Assembly (NCBI RefSeq): GCF_021129215.1
Contig: NZ_JAJOLP010000001.1
Span: forward strand, 2,604,001-2,668,000
Direction of reading: 5' to 3'
From: Agromyces sp. S2-1-8
Lineage (GTDB): Bacteria; Actinomycetota; Actinomycetes; Actinomycetales; Microbacteriaceae
Length of the DNA stretch: 64,000 nt
Shown piece after piece: positions 45,001 to 53,235 of the stretch (within the stretch, counting starts at the first letter, position 1; the number at the start of each line of letters is the position of its first letter). A model generated the notes under the pieces. That model saw only the letters and a list, made by a program, of their open reading frames with translations. It did not search any database and was not told the origin of the DNA. Both the position numbers and the translations under genes were made by a program.

Positions 45001-45484
45001 TCGCCGCGGCGAGCCGGTGGTAGCCCGCCTCGCGGCGGGCGAGCACGAGCAGGTGGTCGCCCTCGGGGTCGGCCTCGCCCATCTGCGGACGGCCCAGCCC
45101 GAGCGAGAGCTCGGCCCCGAAGACGGTCGTGAGGTCGGAGAAGCTCTCGGCCGCCTCGGCGAAGCGCACGATGCCGTAGAAGCCGTCGTGGTCGGTCACC
45201 GCGAGCCCGGAGAGGCCCAGCCGGTGGGCCTCCTCCACCAGCTGCTCGGGCGAAGAGGCCCCGTCGAGGAAGCTGTAGTTCGTGTGCGCGTGGAGTTCGG
45301 CGTAGGGCACGACCGGCCCCTCGGGCGCGGTGAGCCCCTCGCTCGGCCGGTAGGGCTGCCGTTTGCGGCTGAACGCCGGGCCGTCGCCGCCGTCGGCGAT
45401 GAGCTTCGACGGGCTCGGCCTGCGGCGGTCGGAGAGCTTGCGCTCGAGCTCCGACCAGGGGATCTCGGGATTGTTCCAGCCCAT
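42032..45484 (-). CDS. dnaE2: Error-prone DNA polymerase, C family
   Basis: 1150-residue DnaE2, the translesion member of the C family. Order: N-terminal extension, PHP domain from about residue 62 (ELHAHTNYSFLDGASSPEQLV, the DnaE2 form), polymerase core with PDIDVDFDSDRREEI (catalytic Asp residues near 455) and KFDLLGLGMLAALQ, helix-hairpin-helix, and a C-terminal OB domain (about 1060-1125, ITFINLEDESGTLNVI). With ImuA' and ImuB it makes the mutasome that copies damaged DNA and causes induced mutation. It starts 13 bp after the imuB stop, in the same operon under a LexA box. Confidence 0.96.
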   Translation of the reverse strand: MGWNNPEIPWSELERKLSDRRRPSPSKLIADGGDGPAFSRKRQPYRPSEGLTAPEGPVVPYAELHAHTNYSFLDGASSPEQLVEEAHRLGLSGLAVTDHDGFYGIVRFAEAAESFSDLTTVFGAELSLGLGRPQMGEADPEGDHLLVLARREAGYHRLAAAITAGQLAGGEKGRPVYDLDDLAARAGDDWTVLTGCRKGAVRRALAAEGPDAARRELDRLIALFGRDQVVVELFDHGHPADQRANDVLAGLAEGARLRIVATNAVHYATPPEHRLANALAAVRARRSLDELDGWLPASDGLHLRSGAEMQARFARYPGAVEHSVSLAGELGFTLRSARPRLPRQEVPEGHTPMSWLRELVRQGAAELYPGAGDAVHARLEHELAIIEQKDFPGYFLIVHDLVREARSRGILCQGRGSAANSAVCYALRITAVDSIKFDLPFERFLSALRDEEPDIDVDFDSDRREEIIQYVYEKYGRQNAAQVANVISYRPKVAVRDMAKALGYSTGQQDAWSRQVERWGAVVETDDHDIPGPVVELAEQVLGFPRHLGIHSGGMVLTDRPVGEVCPIEHARMEHRTVLQWDKDDCAWMGLVKFDLLGLGMLAALQYTFDLVREHTGETWELQSVPKEEPAVYDMLCRADSIGVFQVESRAQIGTLPRLKPRKYYDLVVEIALIRPGPVQGGAVHPYIRRRTGEEPVSYLHPNLEPVLERTLGVPLFQEQLMQMAVAVGGCTAADADLLRRAMGSKRGVEKISKLRAKLFEGMAANGLSDDDAQAIYDKIEAFANFGFAESHALSFALLVYASSWLKLHYPAAFLAALLRAQPMGFYSPQTLTADARRHGVRVLRPDVLRSGVHAGLEACDGPRVPGEQADVAGRTPAQRRPPTGMAACTHVAQPDIGDFDLEAPDRSAEHRRDGAFAVRLGLADVSSIGAKVAQRIVDERDARGPYRDMSDLSRRAALDTEQLEALAAAGAFEGFGLARREALWLAGEASQDRAEFLPGSVVVVQPPLLPVLSPAEQVVYDLWATGISPDDHPIRHIRDRLDERGAIRIDRLREVESGRRVEVGGVVTHRQRPATASGITFINLEDESGTLNVIAGVGVWNRYRRIAREAPAMVVRGILERSNEGVTNLIVDRFESLTVQAQTRSRDFR

Positions 45485-45497
45485 CAGCCTCTGCCCA

Positions 45498-47042
45498 TCA
45501 GTCGTACCTCGCCTCGGCCCACCAGCCCTCGGCGTCGCGCACGAGGAGCCACGCGCAGCCGTCGTGGTCGACGAGCTGGAACCGGTGCACGCGCCGCGCA
45601 CGCGCGTCGTCCCACCAGCGTTCGACGACCGGCCACGGGCCGGCCCACGCGCGTACCCGCGCCGGTGCGGTGCGGCCGACCGCGAAGGTCTCGGGCGGCG
45701 ACGAGATCGCGCCGCGCGCATCGATCGCGACCGTGGCGCCGGCGGCGTCGAGCAGGGCGACCGGGTGCCGTTCGCGGAACACGCTCGCCGGCGCGAGCGC
45801 GGGCAGGCTGCCGGGCCACGGGGCCTCGCGCCGTTCGGGAGCCCGGTCGCCCCACGGTACGAGCACCTGCCGATCGGCGAGCATGCGCCCGCCGCCGACG
45901 GCCGCCGTGACGACCCCCTCGTGCCCGAGCATGCTCTGCACCCGGGTGAGCGCGTGGTGCACCCGCTCGTCGGGCCCCTGCCCCCAGAGCCCCGCCTCGT
46001 GGTTCGCGGTGGAGTCGACCCGCTCGGGGATCACCCGCAGCGCGGTGATCGGCGAGGCGAGCCCGCTGTCGGCGGTGCCGGCTCCCTGCAGCTGCCAGCG
46101 CACCCGGTCGACGACGTCGGCGGGCGTGAACCAGCGCGGATGCAGCCAGCTGCGACTCGATCGGCCGCCCCGCTCGTCGTCGAGTTCGACGCGGATCGCC
46201 GTGCACACGAGCCTGACCGCCCGCATGCGGTCGATGAACTCGTCGGCTCGCACTCGGAACGCGAATGCGAGCTGGTCGATGCGATCGAGCGGCGGTTCGA
46301 ACTCGGCGAGCACCTCGAACTCGGGCGGCGGGGTTCGGGCCGCCACCCCGTTGGACTCGCGGCCGGCGGCCCGGTCGTGGGCGAACGCACCGGCGGCCCC
46401 GAACCGGCGGCGCACATCGTCGGCCGGCAGCGCCGCGAAGTCGCCGAGCGTGCGAACCCCGAGCCGATTGAGCAGCACCCGGGTGCGTTCGTCGACGACG
46501 AGGCCGACGGGCAGCGGCGCGAGGAACTCGGCCGAGCCGCCCGGCGCCACGATGCCGATGTGCGGCGAGGAGCGCACCGCGCGTGCCGCCTGCTCGGCGG
46601 CGAACGGCCCGTCGGCGACGCCCACCCGCACCTCGGGGCCGAGCTGCCGTGCCGTGTCGAGCAGTGCCCGTGCCGCGGCGTCCTCGCCGCCGTAGTAGCG
46701 GGCCGGCCCCCGCGCCCGCATCGCGAGCGTGCCGGGGCGCACGACCTGCACCCCCGGCACCGCGTCTTCGACCCGTCGGACGACGGGTTCGAAGGCGCGC
46801 ACGTCGAGGGCGGGATCGTACGGCAGCACGGTGAGCGCGGGGGAGCGGTACTGCGCCTCGCGGAGGCGCAGCCCGCGCGCCACGCCGTCGCGTCGTGCCG
46901 CCGCCGAGCAGGAGTGCACCGCACCGCCCTCGGTGAGGGCGATGGGCGCGTCGAGGTCGAGCCCCGCCTCGCGAGCCGCGGCGAACACGGGCCAGTCGGG
47001 GCACCAGAGCACGATCGCCCTCGTGGGGGAGGCCGGGTTCAT
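45498..47042 (-). CDS. imuB: ImuB, Y-family polymerase homologue of the mutasome
   Basis: 514 residues related to Y-family polymerases but adapted as an adaptor. The N-terminal palm begins AIVLWCPDWPVFAA; the acidic catalytic residues of active Y polymerases are not seen here (where DinB has D-x-D the protein reads CPDWP), which fits a non-catalytic ImuB. The fingers/thumb segments LGVRTLGDFAALPADDVRRRFG are retained. In mycobacteria ImuB links DnaE2 to the beta clamp; a clamp-binding motif was not located with certainty. The start overlaps the imuA' stop (ATGA). Confidence 0.93.
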   Translation of the reverse strand: MNPASPTRAIVLWCPDWPVFAAAREAGLDLDAPIALTEGGAVHSCSAAARRDGVARGLRLREAQYRSPALTVLPYDPALDVRAFEPVVRRVEDAVPGVQVVRPGTLAMRARGPARYYGGEDAAARALLDTARQLGPEVRVGVADGPFAAEQAARAVRSSPHIGIVAPGGSAEFLAPLPVGLVVDERTRVLLNRLGVRTLGDFAALPADDVRRRFGAAGAFAHDRAAGRESNGVAARTPPPEFEVLAEFEPPLDRIDQLAFAFRVRADEFIDRMRAVRLVCTAIRVELDDERGGRSSRSWLHPRWFTPADVVDRVRWQLQGAGTADSGLASPITALRVIPERVDSTANHEAGLWGQGPDERVHHALTRVQSMLGHEGVVTAAVGGGRMLADRQVLVPWGDRAPERREAPWPGSLPALAPASVFRERHPVALLDAAGATVAIDARGAISSPPETFAVGRTAPARVRAWAGPWPVVERWWDDARARRVHRFQLVDHDGCAWLLVRDAEGWWAEARYD

Positions 47043-47800
47043 GCCGGCCTCCGGAACTCGCCGTGGAGCACGGGGGCCAGCCCCGCCTCGGTGCCGGACG
47101 GGGGAGACTCGGCCGCATCTGCTGCACCCGGCCCCTCGTCCAGCGCCTCGAACCCGAGCGCGCGGTCGGGCAGCCGCAGCTTCGAACGACGCCGCTTCAC
47201 GAAGCCGCCGCGGCCTGCAGCGCTCACGACGACCTCTCGCTCGTCGAGCAGGCCGTGGCCGGACTCGAGGCCGTGCCATTCGCTCGCCTCGACGTCGAGG
47301 CTCGCGTCACTGCCCGGCCAGGGGCCGGCGGCGATCAGCACGGCACCGCGCTCGCGCAGGCGGGCGGCGAGCCGGGATGCCTCGGCAGGGGCGACGCGCT
47401 CGGCCGGTCGCACTGCGACGATGGGAATGACGTCGGCGAGCGCCGCGACCACCGCGAACCACTGCCGCCCGGGCTCCGGCACGAGCACGAGCCGCTCGAG
47501 ATCGATGCCGAACCGGGCCGCGGCCTCGACCCCGAACTCGGGCATGCCGACGACGGCCGCCCAGCGCCCGCTCGCCGAGGGGCCGGCCAGCAGCGCCATC
47601 ACGAGGGTGGTCGACCCGTGCGCCTCGACGACGGTGCCCTCACGCAGGGTTCCGCCCGGCAGCAGCCCCGTGAAGGCCGGATGGGTCGGCACCGCCCGGG
47701 TCTCGAGCCGGGTCGACTGCATGCCGTGAATGCGCGCCTGCAACTCGTCGACCCGCTCGAGGCGGGCCGTCGACGAGGGGAGGGGAGCGGCCTGGGTCAC
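47039..47800 (-). CDS. imuA: ImuA', RecA-like mutasome accessory protein
   Basis: 253 residues, first gene of imuA'-imuB-dnaE2. It resembles the RecA core in arrangement (THPAFTGLLPGGTLREGTVVEAHG, then GSTTLVMALLAG where RecA has Walker A) but the P-loop lacks the full GxxxxGK[ST], so ATP binding is doubtful, as reported for ImuA'. It is needed for damage-induced mutagenesis with ImuB and DnaE2. GTG 47800 follows TGAAGG directly; the -10 GAAACT lies 6 nt upstream, so the message may be leaderless. The promoter carries a LexA box. Confidence 0.9.
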   Translation of the reverse strand: MTQAAPLPSSTARLERVDELQARIHGMQSTRLETRAVPTHPAFTGLLPGGTLREGTVVEAHGSTTLVMALLAGPSASGRWAAVVGMPEFGVEAAARFGIDLERLVLVPEPGRQWFAVVAALADVIPIVAVRPAERVAPAEASRLAARLRERGAVLIAAGPWPGSDASLDVEASEWHGLESGHGLLDEREVVVSAAGRGGFVKRRRSKLRLPDRALGFEALDEGPGAADAAESPPSGTEAGLAPVLHGEFRRPA

Positions 47801-47806
47801 CCTTCA

Positions 47807-47835
47807 AGTTTCGAACACATGTTCGAAACTGGCAA
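47807..47835 (-). promoter_or_regulatory. SOS promoter with LexA box for imuA'-imuB-dnaE2
   Basis: The LexA box TCGAACACATGTTCGA occupies 47811-47826 and extends to 10-bp perfect arms (47807-47830). Read on the minus strand, TTGCCA (47835-47830), 17 bp, GAAACT (47812-47807), 6 nt, GTG 47800: the box fills the whole spacer and overlaps both ends of the core promoter, so LexA binding should block polymerase directly. Confidence 0.9.
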
Positions 47836-47875
47836 GTCGCCTCGGCCGAACGTCCGAAACCGTTCTGGAGAAACG

Positions 47876-47909
47876 CGAAAGGGCCGGATCTTCCGATCCG
47901 GCCCTTTCG
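47876..47909. terminator. Strong hairpin between tRNA-Leu and the mutasome operon
   Basis: CGAAAGGGCCGGATC (47876-47890) pairs fully with GATCCGGCCCTTTCG (47895-47909) around TTCC, a 15-bp stem. Eight bases beyond the tRNA 3' end on the minus strand, it should end the tRNA transcript and insulate the SOS promoter downstream. Confidence 0.75.
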
Positions 47910-47916
47910 ACCCACG

Positions 47917-48001
47917 TGCGCGAGGGGGGACTTGAACCCCCACGCCCTATACGGGCACTAGCACCTCAAGCTAGCGCGTCTGCCAATTCCGCCACCCGCG
48001 C
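47917..48001 (-). tRNA. tRNA-Leu, anticodon GAG
   Basis: An 85-nt cloverleaf on the minus strand: acceptor GCGCGGG with CTCGCGC, D-arm with TTGGCAGA, anticodon stem CTAGC/GCTAG around the loop TTGAGGT (anticodon GAG), a long variable arm as expected for class II Leu tRNA, and T-loop GGTTCAAGTCC. The 3' CCA is not encoded. Reads CUC and CUU codons. A TAATGT element about 30 bp upstream could be its -10. Confidence 0.95.
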
Positions 48002-48167
48002 GTGGTTTCCGCTGATCGCTCAGCGGCCGTAGAAGACATTAGCACGGTTTGCGGAGCCCGATTGACCAAACCGCCACGACGAGGTCGACGACGCCTCGAA
48101 ACCCCGGGTGAGCGGCAGGAAAACTCGCGATTCCGGGATCGCTGCGAGCGCCGGTGGCCGTACCGAC

Positions 48168-48173
48168 TAGCGT
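48168..48173 (+). promoter_or_regulatory. -10 element TAGCGT of the M20 peptidase gene
   Basis: TAGCGT ends 7 nt before ATG 48181, giving a leaderless message. The rest of the 179-bp gap after the tRNA shows no other feature except the tRNA promoter region. Confidence 0.5.
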
Positions 48174-48180
48174 GGAGCGC

Positions 48181-49500
48181 ATGGCCGAGGCATCCGCGAC
48201 CCCAGACCCAGTGCTCGACGAGACCGCGGTGATCGCGCGCGACCTGATCCGGTTCGACACCTCCAACTACGGGAGCGGGCGGGCCAACGGCGAACGCGAG
48301 GCCGCGGAGTACGTCGAGGCCCGGCTCGCCGGCCTCGGACTCGCGCCCAGGATGTTCGAACCCGAGCCCCGGCGCACGAGCGTCGTGGCCCGCGTTCCCG
48401 GGCGCAATCCCGACAAGCCCGCCCTCGTCGTGCACGGCCACCTCGACGTCGTGCCCGCCGACGCCCGCAACTGGAGCGTCGACCCCTTCGCGGGCGAGAT
48501 CCGCGACGGAATGCTCTGGGGTCGCGGCGCCGTCGACATGAAGGACATGGACGCCATGATGCTCGCCGCGCTCGGCGACATCCTCGGCAGCGGGGCGCAG
48601 CCCGAGCGCGACCTCGTCATCGCCTTCTTCGCCGACGAGGAGGCGGGCGGGGGAGCGGGCTCGGGCTGGCTCGTCGACCACCACCCCGAGCTCTTCGCCG
48701 GGGCCGCCGAGGCGATCAGCGAGGTCGGCGGCTATTCGATCACCGTCGGCGGCCGCCGGGCCTACCTGCTGCAGACGGGCGAGAAGTCGCTGCTCTGGAT
48801 CAAGCTCGTCGCCCGCGGCGTCGCGGCGCACGGCTCGCGGCTCATCCGGGACAACGCGATCACGAAGCTCGCCGAGGCGGTCGCGACGCTCGGGCGCACC
48901 GAGTGGCCGATGCGCCTCACCGACACGACCCGCGAGCTCCTGGCCGAGATCGCCGCGGTGCTCGGCGTCGACCCCGAACAGGTGTCGCCCGACGAGCTCG
49001 CCCTCGCGACCGGATCCGCGTCGGGATTCATCACGGCGACGCTGCGCACGACGTCGAATCCGACCCTCCTCGAGGCCGGCTACAAGCACAACGTGATCCC
49101 TGACCGCGCCGAGGCGCTCATCGACATCCGCACCCTCCCCGGCGAAGAGGAGGCGGTGCTCGCGGAGGTGCAGGCGCTCGTCGGCGACGGCATCGAGATC
49201 GAGGTGGTGCACCGCGACGTCGGACTCGAGTCCGCGACGTCCGGATCGCTCGTGGATGCCGTCAAGCGCTCGCTCGAGACCCACGATCCCGGCGCGCCGG
49301 TCTTCCCCTACCTGCTGTCGGGCGGCACCGACAACAAGGCGATCAGTCGCCTCGGCATCGCCGGCTACGGCTTCGCCCCGCTGCGCCTGCCCGAAGGCTT
49401 GGACTTCCCTGCGATGTTCCACGGCGTTGACGAGCGGGTGCCGCTCGACGCACTAGTCTTCGGTAGGCGGGTCCTTCGCGACCTGCTCCTCGAGTACTGA
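48181..49500 (+). CDS. M20 family metallopeptidase (dipeptidase/ArgE-like)
   Basis: 439-residue zinc peptidase. Metal and catalytic residues are visible: [10 protein letters not shown] (His, Asp), [11 protein letters not shown] (bridging Asp), [13 protein letters not shown] (catalytic Glu and metal Glu) and the late His in FHGVDERVP. The lid/dimerisation domain lies between about 195 and 330. It would hydrolyse dipeptides or N-acyl amino acids in the cytoplasm. ATG 48181 matches the TAGCGT element 7 nt upstream and places the coding copy of the GAGGCATCC repeat at residues 3-5. Confidence 0.92.
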   Translation: MAEASATPDPVLDETAVIARDLIRFDTSNYGSGRANGEREAAEYVEARLAGLGLAPRMFEPEPRRTSVVARVPGRNPDKPALVVHGHLDVVPADARNWSVDPFAGEIRDGMLWGRGAVDMKDMDAMMLAALGDILGSGAQPERDLVIAFFADEEAGGGAGSGWLVDHHPELFAGAAEAISEVGGYSITVGGRRAYLLQTGEKSLLWIKLVARGVAAHGSRLIRDNAITKLAEAVATLGRTEWPMRLTDTTRELLAEIAAVLGVDPEQVSPDELALATGSASGFITATLRTTSNPTLLEAGYKHNVIPDRAEALIDIRTLPGEEEAVLAEVQALVGDGIEIEVVHRDVGLESATSGSLVDAVKRSLETHDPGAPVFPYLLSGGTDNKAISRLGIAGYGFAPLRLPEGLDFPAMFHGVDERVPLDALVFGRRVLRDLLLEY

Positions 49501-49585
49501 CCGGCGAGTCGACGGCGCGGCGGCCCATCGGGCCACCCACGTCAGGCCAGCTGAGACCTCCGACTTCCGCGGAGGCGGAAGGCGG

Positions 49586-50416
49586 ATGCACCACGTGATC
49601 GAAGCGCTCATCCTGGGATTCGTCCAGGGCCTCACCGAGTTCCTCCCGATCTCCTCGAGCGCCCACCTGCGCATCCTCGGGGAGTTCCTGCCGGGCGCGC
49701 AGGACCCGGGGGCGGCCTTCACCGCGATCACCCAGCTCGGCACCGAGACCGCGGTCGTCGTGTTCTTCTGGCGCGACATCGTGCGCATCGTGTCGCACTG
49801 GTTCAGCTCGTTCACCGGGCGCGTGCCCCGCAACGACCCCGACGCCCGCATGGGCTGGCTCATCATCATCGGCTCGATCCCCATCGTGGTGTTCGGCCTG
49901 CTCTTCCAGGACGAGATCGAGACGGTGCTCCGATCGCTCTGGATCACGGCGACGATGCTCGTCGTGTTCGGCATCATCCTCGGCCTGGCCGACTGGGCCG
50001 GAGCCAAGCGCCGCAAGCTCGACCAGTTGACGTACCCGCACGGCGTGCTCTTCGGACTCGCCCAGTCGTTGTCGCTCATCCCCGGCGTCTCGCGCTCGGG
50101 CGGCACGATCACGATGGGCCTGCTGCTCGGCTACGAACGCGCCGCAGCGGCCCGCTACGCCTTCCTGCTCGCGATCCCGGCCGTGTTCGGCAGCGGGCTG
50201 TTCCAGCTCGTCAAGAGCCTCGACGAGCCGTCGGTCTACAGTCCGCTCGAGACCGCGGCGGCGACGGTCGTCGCGTTCGTCGTGGCCATCCTCGTGATCG
50301 CGTTCTTCATGAGCTGGATCTCGAAGCACAGCTTCCTGCCGTTCGTGATCTACCGCATCGTGGTCGGCGGGCTGCTCTTCTTCCTGCTCGCGAACGGCAC
50401 GCTGCAGCCGGTCTAG
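49586..50416 (+). CDS. uppP: Undecaprenyl-diphosphate phosphatase
   Basis: 276-residue UppP (BacA) with about eight membrane helices. Motif 1 is [15 protein letters not shown] (Glu and Ser), motif 2 is [17 protein letters not shown] with the catalytic Arg. It dephosphorylates undecaprenyl diphosphate to recycle the lipid carrier for wall synthesis, and its overproduction gives bacitracin resistance in other bacteria. A GGAGGCGGAAGG stretch precedes ATG 49586. A strong hairpin follows. Confidence 0.96.
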   Translation: MHHVIEALILGFVQGLTEFLPISSSAHLRILGEFLPGAQDPGAAFTAITQLGTETAVVVFFWRDIVRIVSHWFSSFTGRVPRNDPDARMGWLIIIGSIPIVVFGLLFQDEIETVLRSLWITATMLVVFGIILGLADWAGAKRRKLDQLTYPHGVLFGLAQSLSLIPGVSRSGGTITMGLLLGYERAAAARYAFLLAIPAVFGSGLFQLVKSLDEPSVYSPLETAAATVVAFVVAILVIAFFMSWISKHSFLPFVIYRIVVGGLLFFLLANGTLQPV

Positions 50417-50421
50417 GTCGA

Positions 50422-50463
50422 CGCCGGTCGTGGATGCCTCGACCGAGGCGTCCACGACGGCGT
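50422..50463. terminator. Terminator between uppP and PAC2 genes, contains GGATGCCTC repeat
   Basis: GTCGTGGATGCCTC (50427-50440) pairs with GAGGCGTCCACGAC (50445-50458), one T-G pair, loop GACC; CGCC/GGCG extend the stem with one bulge. It lies between convergent genes and probably works both ways. The left arm holds a copy of the dispersed repeat. Confidence 0.7.
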
Positions 50464-50488
50464 GATTCCGGCAGCGGGGAAGCAGCCG

Positions 50489-51394
50489 TCAGGGCGTCGC
50501 GGGACCGCGCCCGTCGGCACGGCCCTCGGGTCCGTCGCCGCGGCGACGGAGGTAGCGCTCGAACTCCTGCGCGATCGCCTCGCCGCTCGCCTCGGGGGCG
50601 TCGACCGCGTCGCGCGCCTGCTCGAGCTGGGCGATGTACCCGGCCATCTCCTCGTCGTCGGCGGCGAGGGCGTCGACCCCGGCCTCCCACGCCTGCGCCT
50701 CGGTCTCGAGGGTGCCGCGGGGGATCGACAGGCCGGTCAGCTCCTCGAGCTTGCCGAGCAGGGCGAGCACGGCCTTGGGCGACGGCGCGTTGTGCACGTA
50801 GTGGGGCACCGACGCCCACAGCGACACGGTCGGGATGCCGAGGCGCTCGGCCCGGTCGGCCAGCACGCTCAGGATGCCGACCGGCCCCTCGTAGGTCGAG
50901 CGCTCGACGCCGAGCGCCTCGCGGACCTCGGGGTTCTCGCTCGACGCGAACACGGTGAGCGGGCGCGTGTGAGGGGCGTCTGCGAGCATCGCCCCGAGCA
51001 GCACGACGCCGTCGATGTCGGCGGCGAGCGCGGCGTCGATGAGCTCGGCGGCGAAGCCCTTCCAACTGCGGGCCGGCTCGGCTCCGATGAGCACGTGCAG
51101 GCCGGATGCCCCGGGGCCGGTCACCGGCTCGTCGACATCGGCCGGTCCGCTCGGACCGAGGATCGCGGCGCCCGGCCACTCGAGCCTGCGGACGCCGTCG
51201 TCGCCGACGACCACGGTCGGGCGGGTGAACTGGTAGTCGAAGTAGAGCTCTGGGTCGACGGCGGCGACCTCGACGAGGCCGAGCCGCTCGGCGAGCAGCT
51301 TGGCGGCGCCGCTCGCGGCCTCGCCCGCGTCGTTCCAGCCCTCGAAGGCGACGACGAGCAGCCTTCGGCCCTCGAATCCGGCCGGCTGAATCAC
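50489..51394 (-). CDS. PAC2 family protein (proteasome-assembly-chaperone-like)
   Basis: 301-residue PAC2-domain protein (actinobacterial, Rv2125-like). Seen are LVVAFEGWNDAGEAASGAAKLL, DPELYFDYQFTRP, LHVLIGAEPARSWKGFAAEL and SLWASVPHYVHNAPSPKAVLALL. Eukaryotic relatives help assemble proteasomes; the bacterial proteins have no proven role. The C-terminus is an acidic helix (about 245-285). The start is unsure: GTG 51394, GTG 51415 and TTG 51442 are all in frame; 51394 gives the normal family N-terminus. Divergent from the HAD gene. Confidence 0.85.
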   Translation of the reverse strand: MIQPAGFEGRRLLVVAFEGWNDAGEAASGAAKLLAERLGLVEVAAVDPELYFDYQFTRPTVVVGDDGVRRLEWPGAAILGPSGPADVDEPVTGPGASGLHVLIGAEPARSWKGFAAELIDAALAADIDGVVLLGAMLADAPHTRPLTVFASSENPEVREALGVERSTYEGPVGILSVLADRAERLGIPTVSLWASVPHYVHNAPSPKAVLALLGKLEELTGLSIPRGTLETEAQAWEAGVDALAADDEEMAGYIAQLEQARDAVDAPEASGEAIAQEFERYLRRRGDGPEGRADGRGPATP

Positions 51395-51455
51395 TCCGTG
51401 TGCCCCGCTTCCCACCCCGGTCGTCCGGGTTCCCCTCCACAATAGGCCGTGCCCG

Positions 51456-51461
51456 TAGACT
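51456..51461 (+). promoter_or_regulatory. -10 element TAGACT of the HAD gene
   Basis: TAGACT ends 8 nt before GTG 51470, close to the leaderless spacing seen elsewhere. It would drive the HAD and trmI pair. Confidence 0.45.
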
Positions 51462-51469
51462 TGGGCGTT

Positions 51470-52144
51470 GTGACCTCACGCCTGCCTGCCGCCGTCCTCT
51501 GGGACATGGACGGAACCCTCGTCGACACCGAACGCTATTGGATGGCCGCCGAGGAGGAGCTGGTCGAAGCCTTCGGCGGCACCTGGACCCACGACGAGGC
51601 GCTTGCCCTCGTCGGCAGCGGCCTGTGGGAATCCGCCCGCGTCTTCCAGGCGAAGGGCGTCGACCTCGACGCCGACACCATCGTCCTGCGCCTCACGAAT
51701 CGAGTGGCCGAGATGCTCGCCGAGCACGGCGTGCCCTGGCGGCCCGGCGCCCGGGAGCTGCTCCTCGCGTTGCGCGAGGCATCCGTGCCGACCGCGCTCG
51801 TGACCATGTCGCTGCGCTCGATGGCCGACGAGATCATCTCCGCGATCCCGTTCACGGCGTTCGACGCGATCGTGACGGGCGACTCGGTCGAGCATGCCAA
51901 GCCGCATCCCCAGCCGTACCTGCAGGCCGCGGCCGAGCTCGGCGTCGACATCGCCGACTGCGTCGCGTTCGAGGATTCGCCTGCCGGCCTCACCTCGGCC
52001 TACGACGCCGGCACCATCGCCGTCGGCGTGCCCAACATCCTCGCGCTCGACGACGTGTCGTCGACGGTGCTCTGGCCGACGCTCGAGGGCATGACGGTGG
52101 CCGATGTCGCGGCGCTCGTCGGCGAACGGGAGGCGACCAGATGA
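51470..52144 (+). CDS. HAD superfamily hydrolase (phosphatase)
   Basis: 224-residue HAD phosphatase of the beta-phosphoglucomutase-like subgroup. Nucleophile motif LWDMDGTLVDTE (Asp12, Asp14), motif II Thr/Ser in TALVTMS, Lys in HAKPHPQPYL and acidic motif IV FEDSPAGLTSAYDAG. The cap domain is helical (about 18-85). Substrate unknown. GTG 51470 gives an N-terminus of normal length. Its stop overlaps the trmI start (ATGA), a neighbourhood also kept in other actinobacteria. Confidence 0.9.
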   Translation: MTSRLPAAVLWDMDGTLVDTERYWMAAEEELVEAFGGTWTHDEALALVGSGLWESARVFQAKGVDLDADTIVLRLTNRVAEMLAEHGVPWRPGARELLLALREASVPTALVTMSLRSMADEIISAIPFTAFDAIVTGDSVEHAKPHPQPYLQAAAELGVDIADCVAFEDSPAGLTSAYDAGTIAVGVPNILALDDVSSTVLWPTLEGMTVADVAALVGEREATR

Positions 52145-53193
52145 CCACGAGTCGAGGCGAGCAGAGCGGGCCGTTCCGGGTCGGCGACCGCGTTCAGCTG
52201 ACCGGCCCCAAGGGCCGGATGCACACCATCACGCTCGAGCCGGGCAAGCTCTTCCATTCCCACAAGGGGCCGATCGCGCACGACGACCTGATCGGCCTCC
52301 CCGACGGCTCGGTCGTCGCGAACCAGGTCGGGATCGAGTACCTCGCCCTTCGCCCGCTGCTCAGCGACTTCGTGATGTCGATGCCCCGTGGCGCCGCGAT
52401 CGTCTACCCGAAGGACGCCGCGCAGATCCTCGCGCAGGCCGACATCTTCCCCGGCGCGACCGTCGTCGAGGCGGGCGTCGGCTCCGGCGCCCTCTCGCTC
52501 TGGCTGCTCCGCGCGATCGGGGAACGCGGCCGCCTGCACTCGTTCGAACGTCGCGAGGAGTTCGCCGACGTCGCCCGCGGCAACGTCGCGACCTTCCACG
52601 GTGCGGTGCCCGACAACTGGTCGATCACGCTCGGCGACCTCGCCGAGGCGCTGCCCGAGACCGTCGACGAGGGCTCGGTCGACCGGGTCGTGCTCGACAT
52701 GCTCGCGCCGTGGGAGTGCATCGACGAGGTCTCCCGTGCGCTCAAGCCCGGCGGAGTGGTGCTCTGCTACATCGCCACCGTCACCCAGCTGTCGCGGGTC
52801 GCGGAGGCCATCCGCGCCACGGGCGAGTACACCGAACCGCAGTCCTCGGAGACGATGGTGCGCGGCTGGCACGTGCAGGGTCTCGCCGTGCGACCCGACC
52901 ACCGGATGATCGCCCACACCGGGTTCCTCATCACGGCGCGCCGGCTCGCGCCCGGCACCGTCCTGCCCGAGCTCAAGCGACGTCCGTCGAAGACCGAGTT
53001 CAGCGACGAGGACGTCGAGGCGTGGACGCCGGGCGCCCTCGGCGAACGCCAGGTCAGCGCCAAGGCGCTGCGCAAGCGGGTCCGCGCGGCCGACGCCGCG
53101 GCACGGAAGTCCGCCGGTTCGGATGAGGCCGGTTCCGAGTCGGCCGGCGACCTCGAAGCCCCCGAGCAGGAGTCGCCCGTCTCGGACGGGTAG
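52141..53193 (+). CDS. trmI: tRNA (adenine(58)-N1)-methyltransferase
   Basis: 350-residue TrmI. An N-terminal beta domain (about 1-65; FRVGDRVQLTGPKGRMHTITLEPG, FHSHKGPIAHDDLIG) precedes a Rossmann domain with the SAM motif VEAGVGSGALSLWLL and the DMLAPWECIDEV catalytic loop. It makes m1A58 in the T-loop of tRNAs and acts as a tetramer. A charged tail (about 305-350) is longer than in the M. tuberculosis enzyme (Rv2118c). In mycobacteria the Pup-proteasome genes lie in the region between this gene and pafB; here an FKBP gene is the only thing between. Confidence 0.94.
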   Translation: MTTSRGEQSGPFRVGDRVQLTGPKGRMHTITLEPGKLFHSHKGPIAHDDLIGLPDGSVVANQVGIEYLALRPLLSDFVMSMPRGAAIVYPKDAAQILAQADIFPGATVVEAGVGSGALSLWLLRAIGERGRLHSFERREEFADVARGNVATFHGAVPDNWSITLGDLAEALPETVDEGSVDRVVLDMLAPWECIDEVSRALKPGGVVLCYIATVTQLSRVAEAIRATGEYTEPQSSETMVRGWHVQGLAVRPDHRMIAHTGFLITARRLAPGTVLPELKRRPSKTEFSDEDVEAWTPGALGERQVSAKALRKRVRAADAAARKSAGSDEAGSESAGDLEAPEQESPVSDG

Positions 53194-53235
53194 GCTTTCA
53201 TCGCCCCTCAGCGACCCATGAAGAATCGAGGATCT

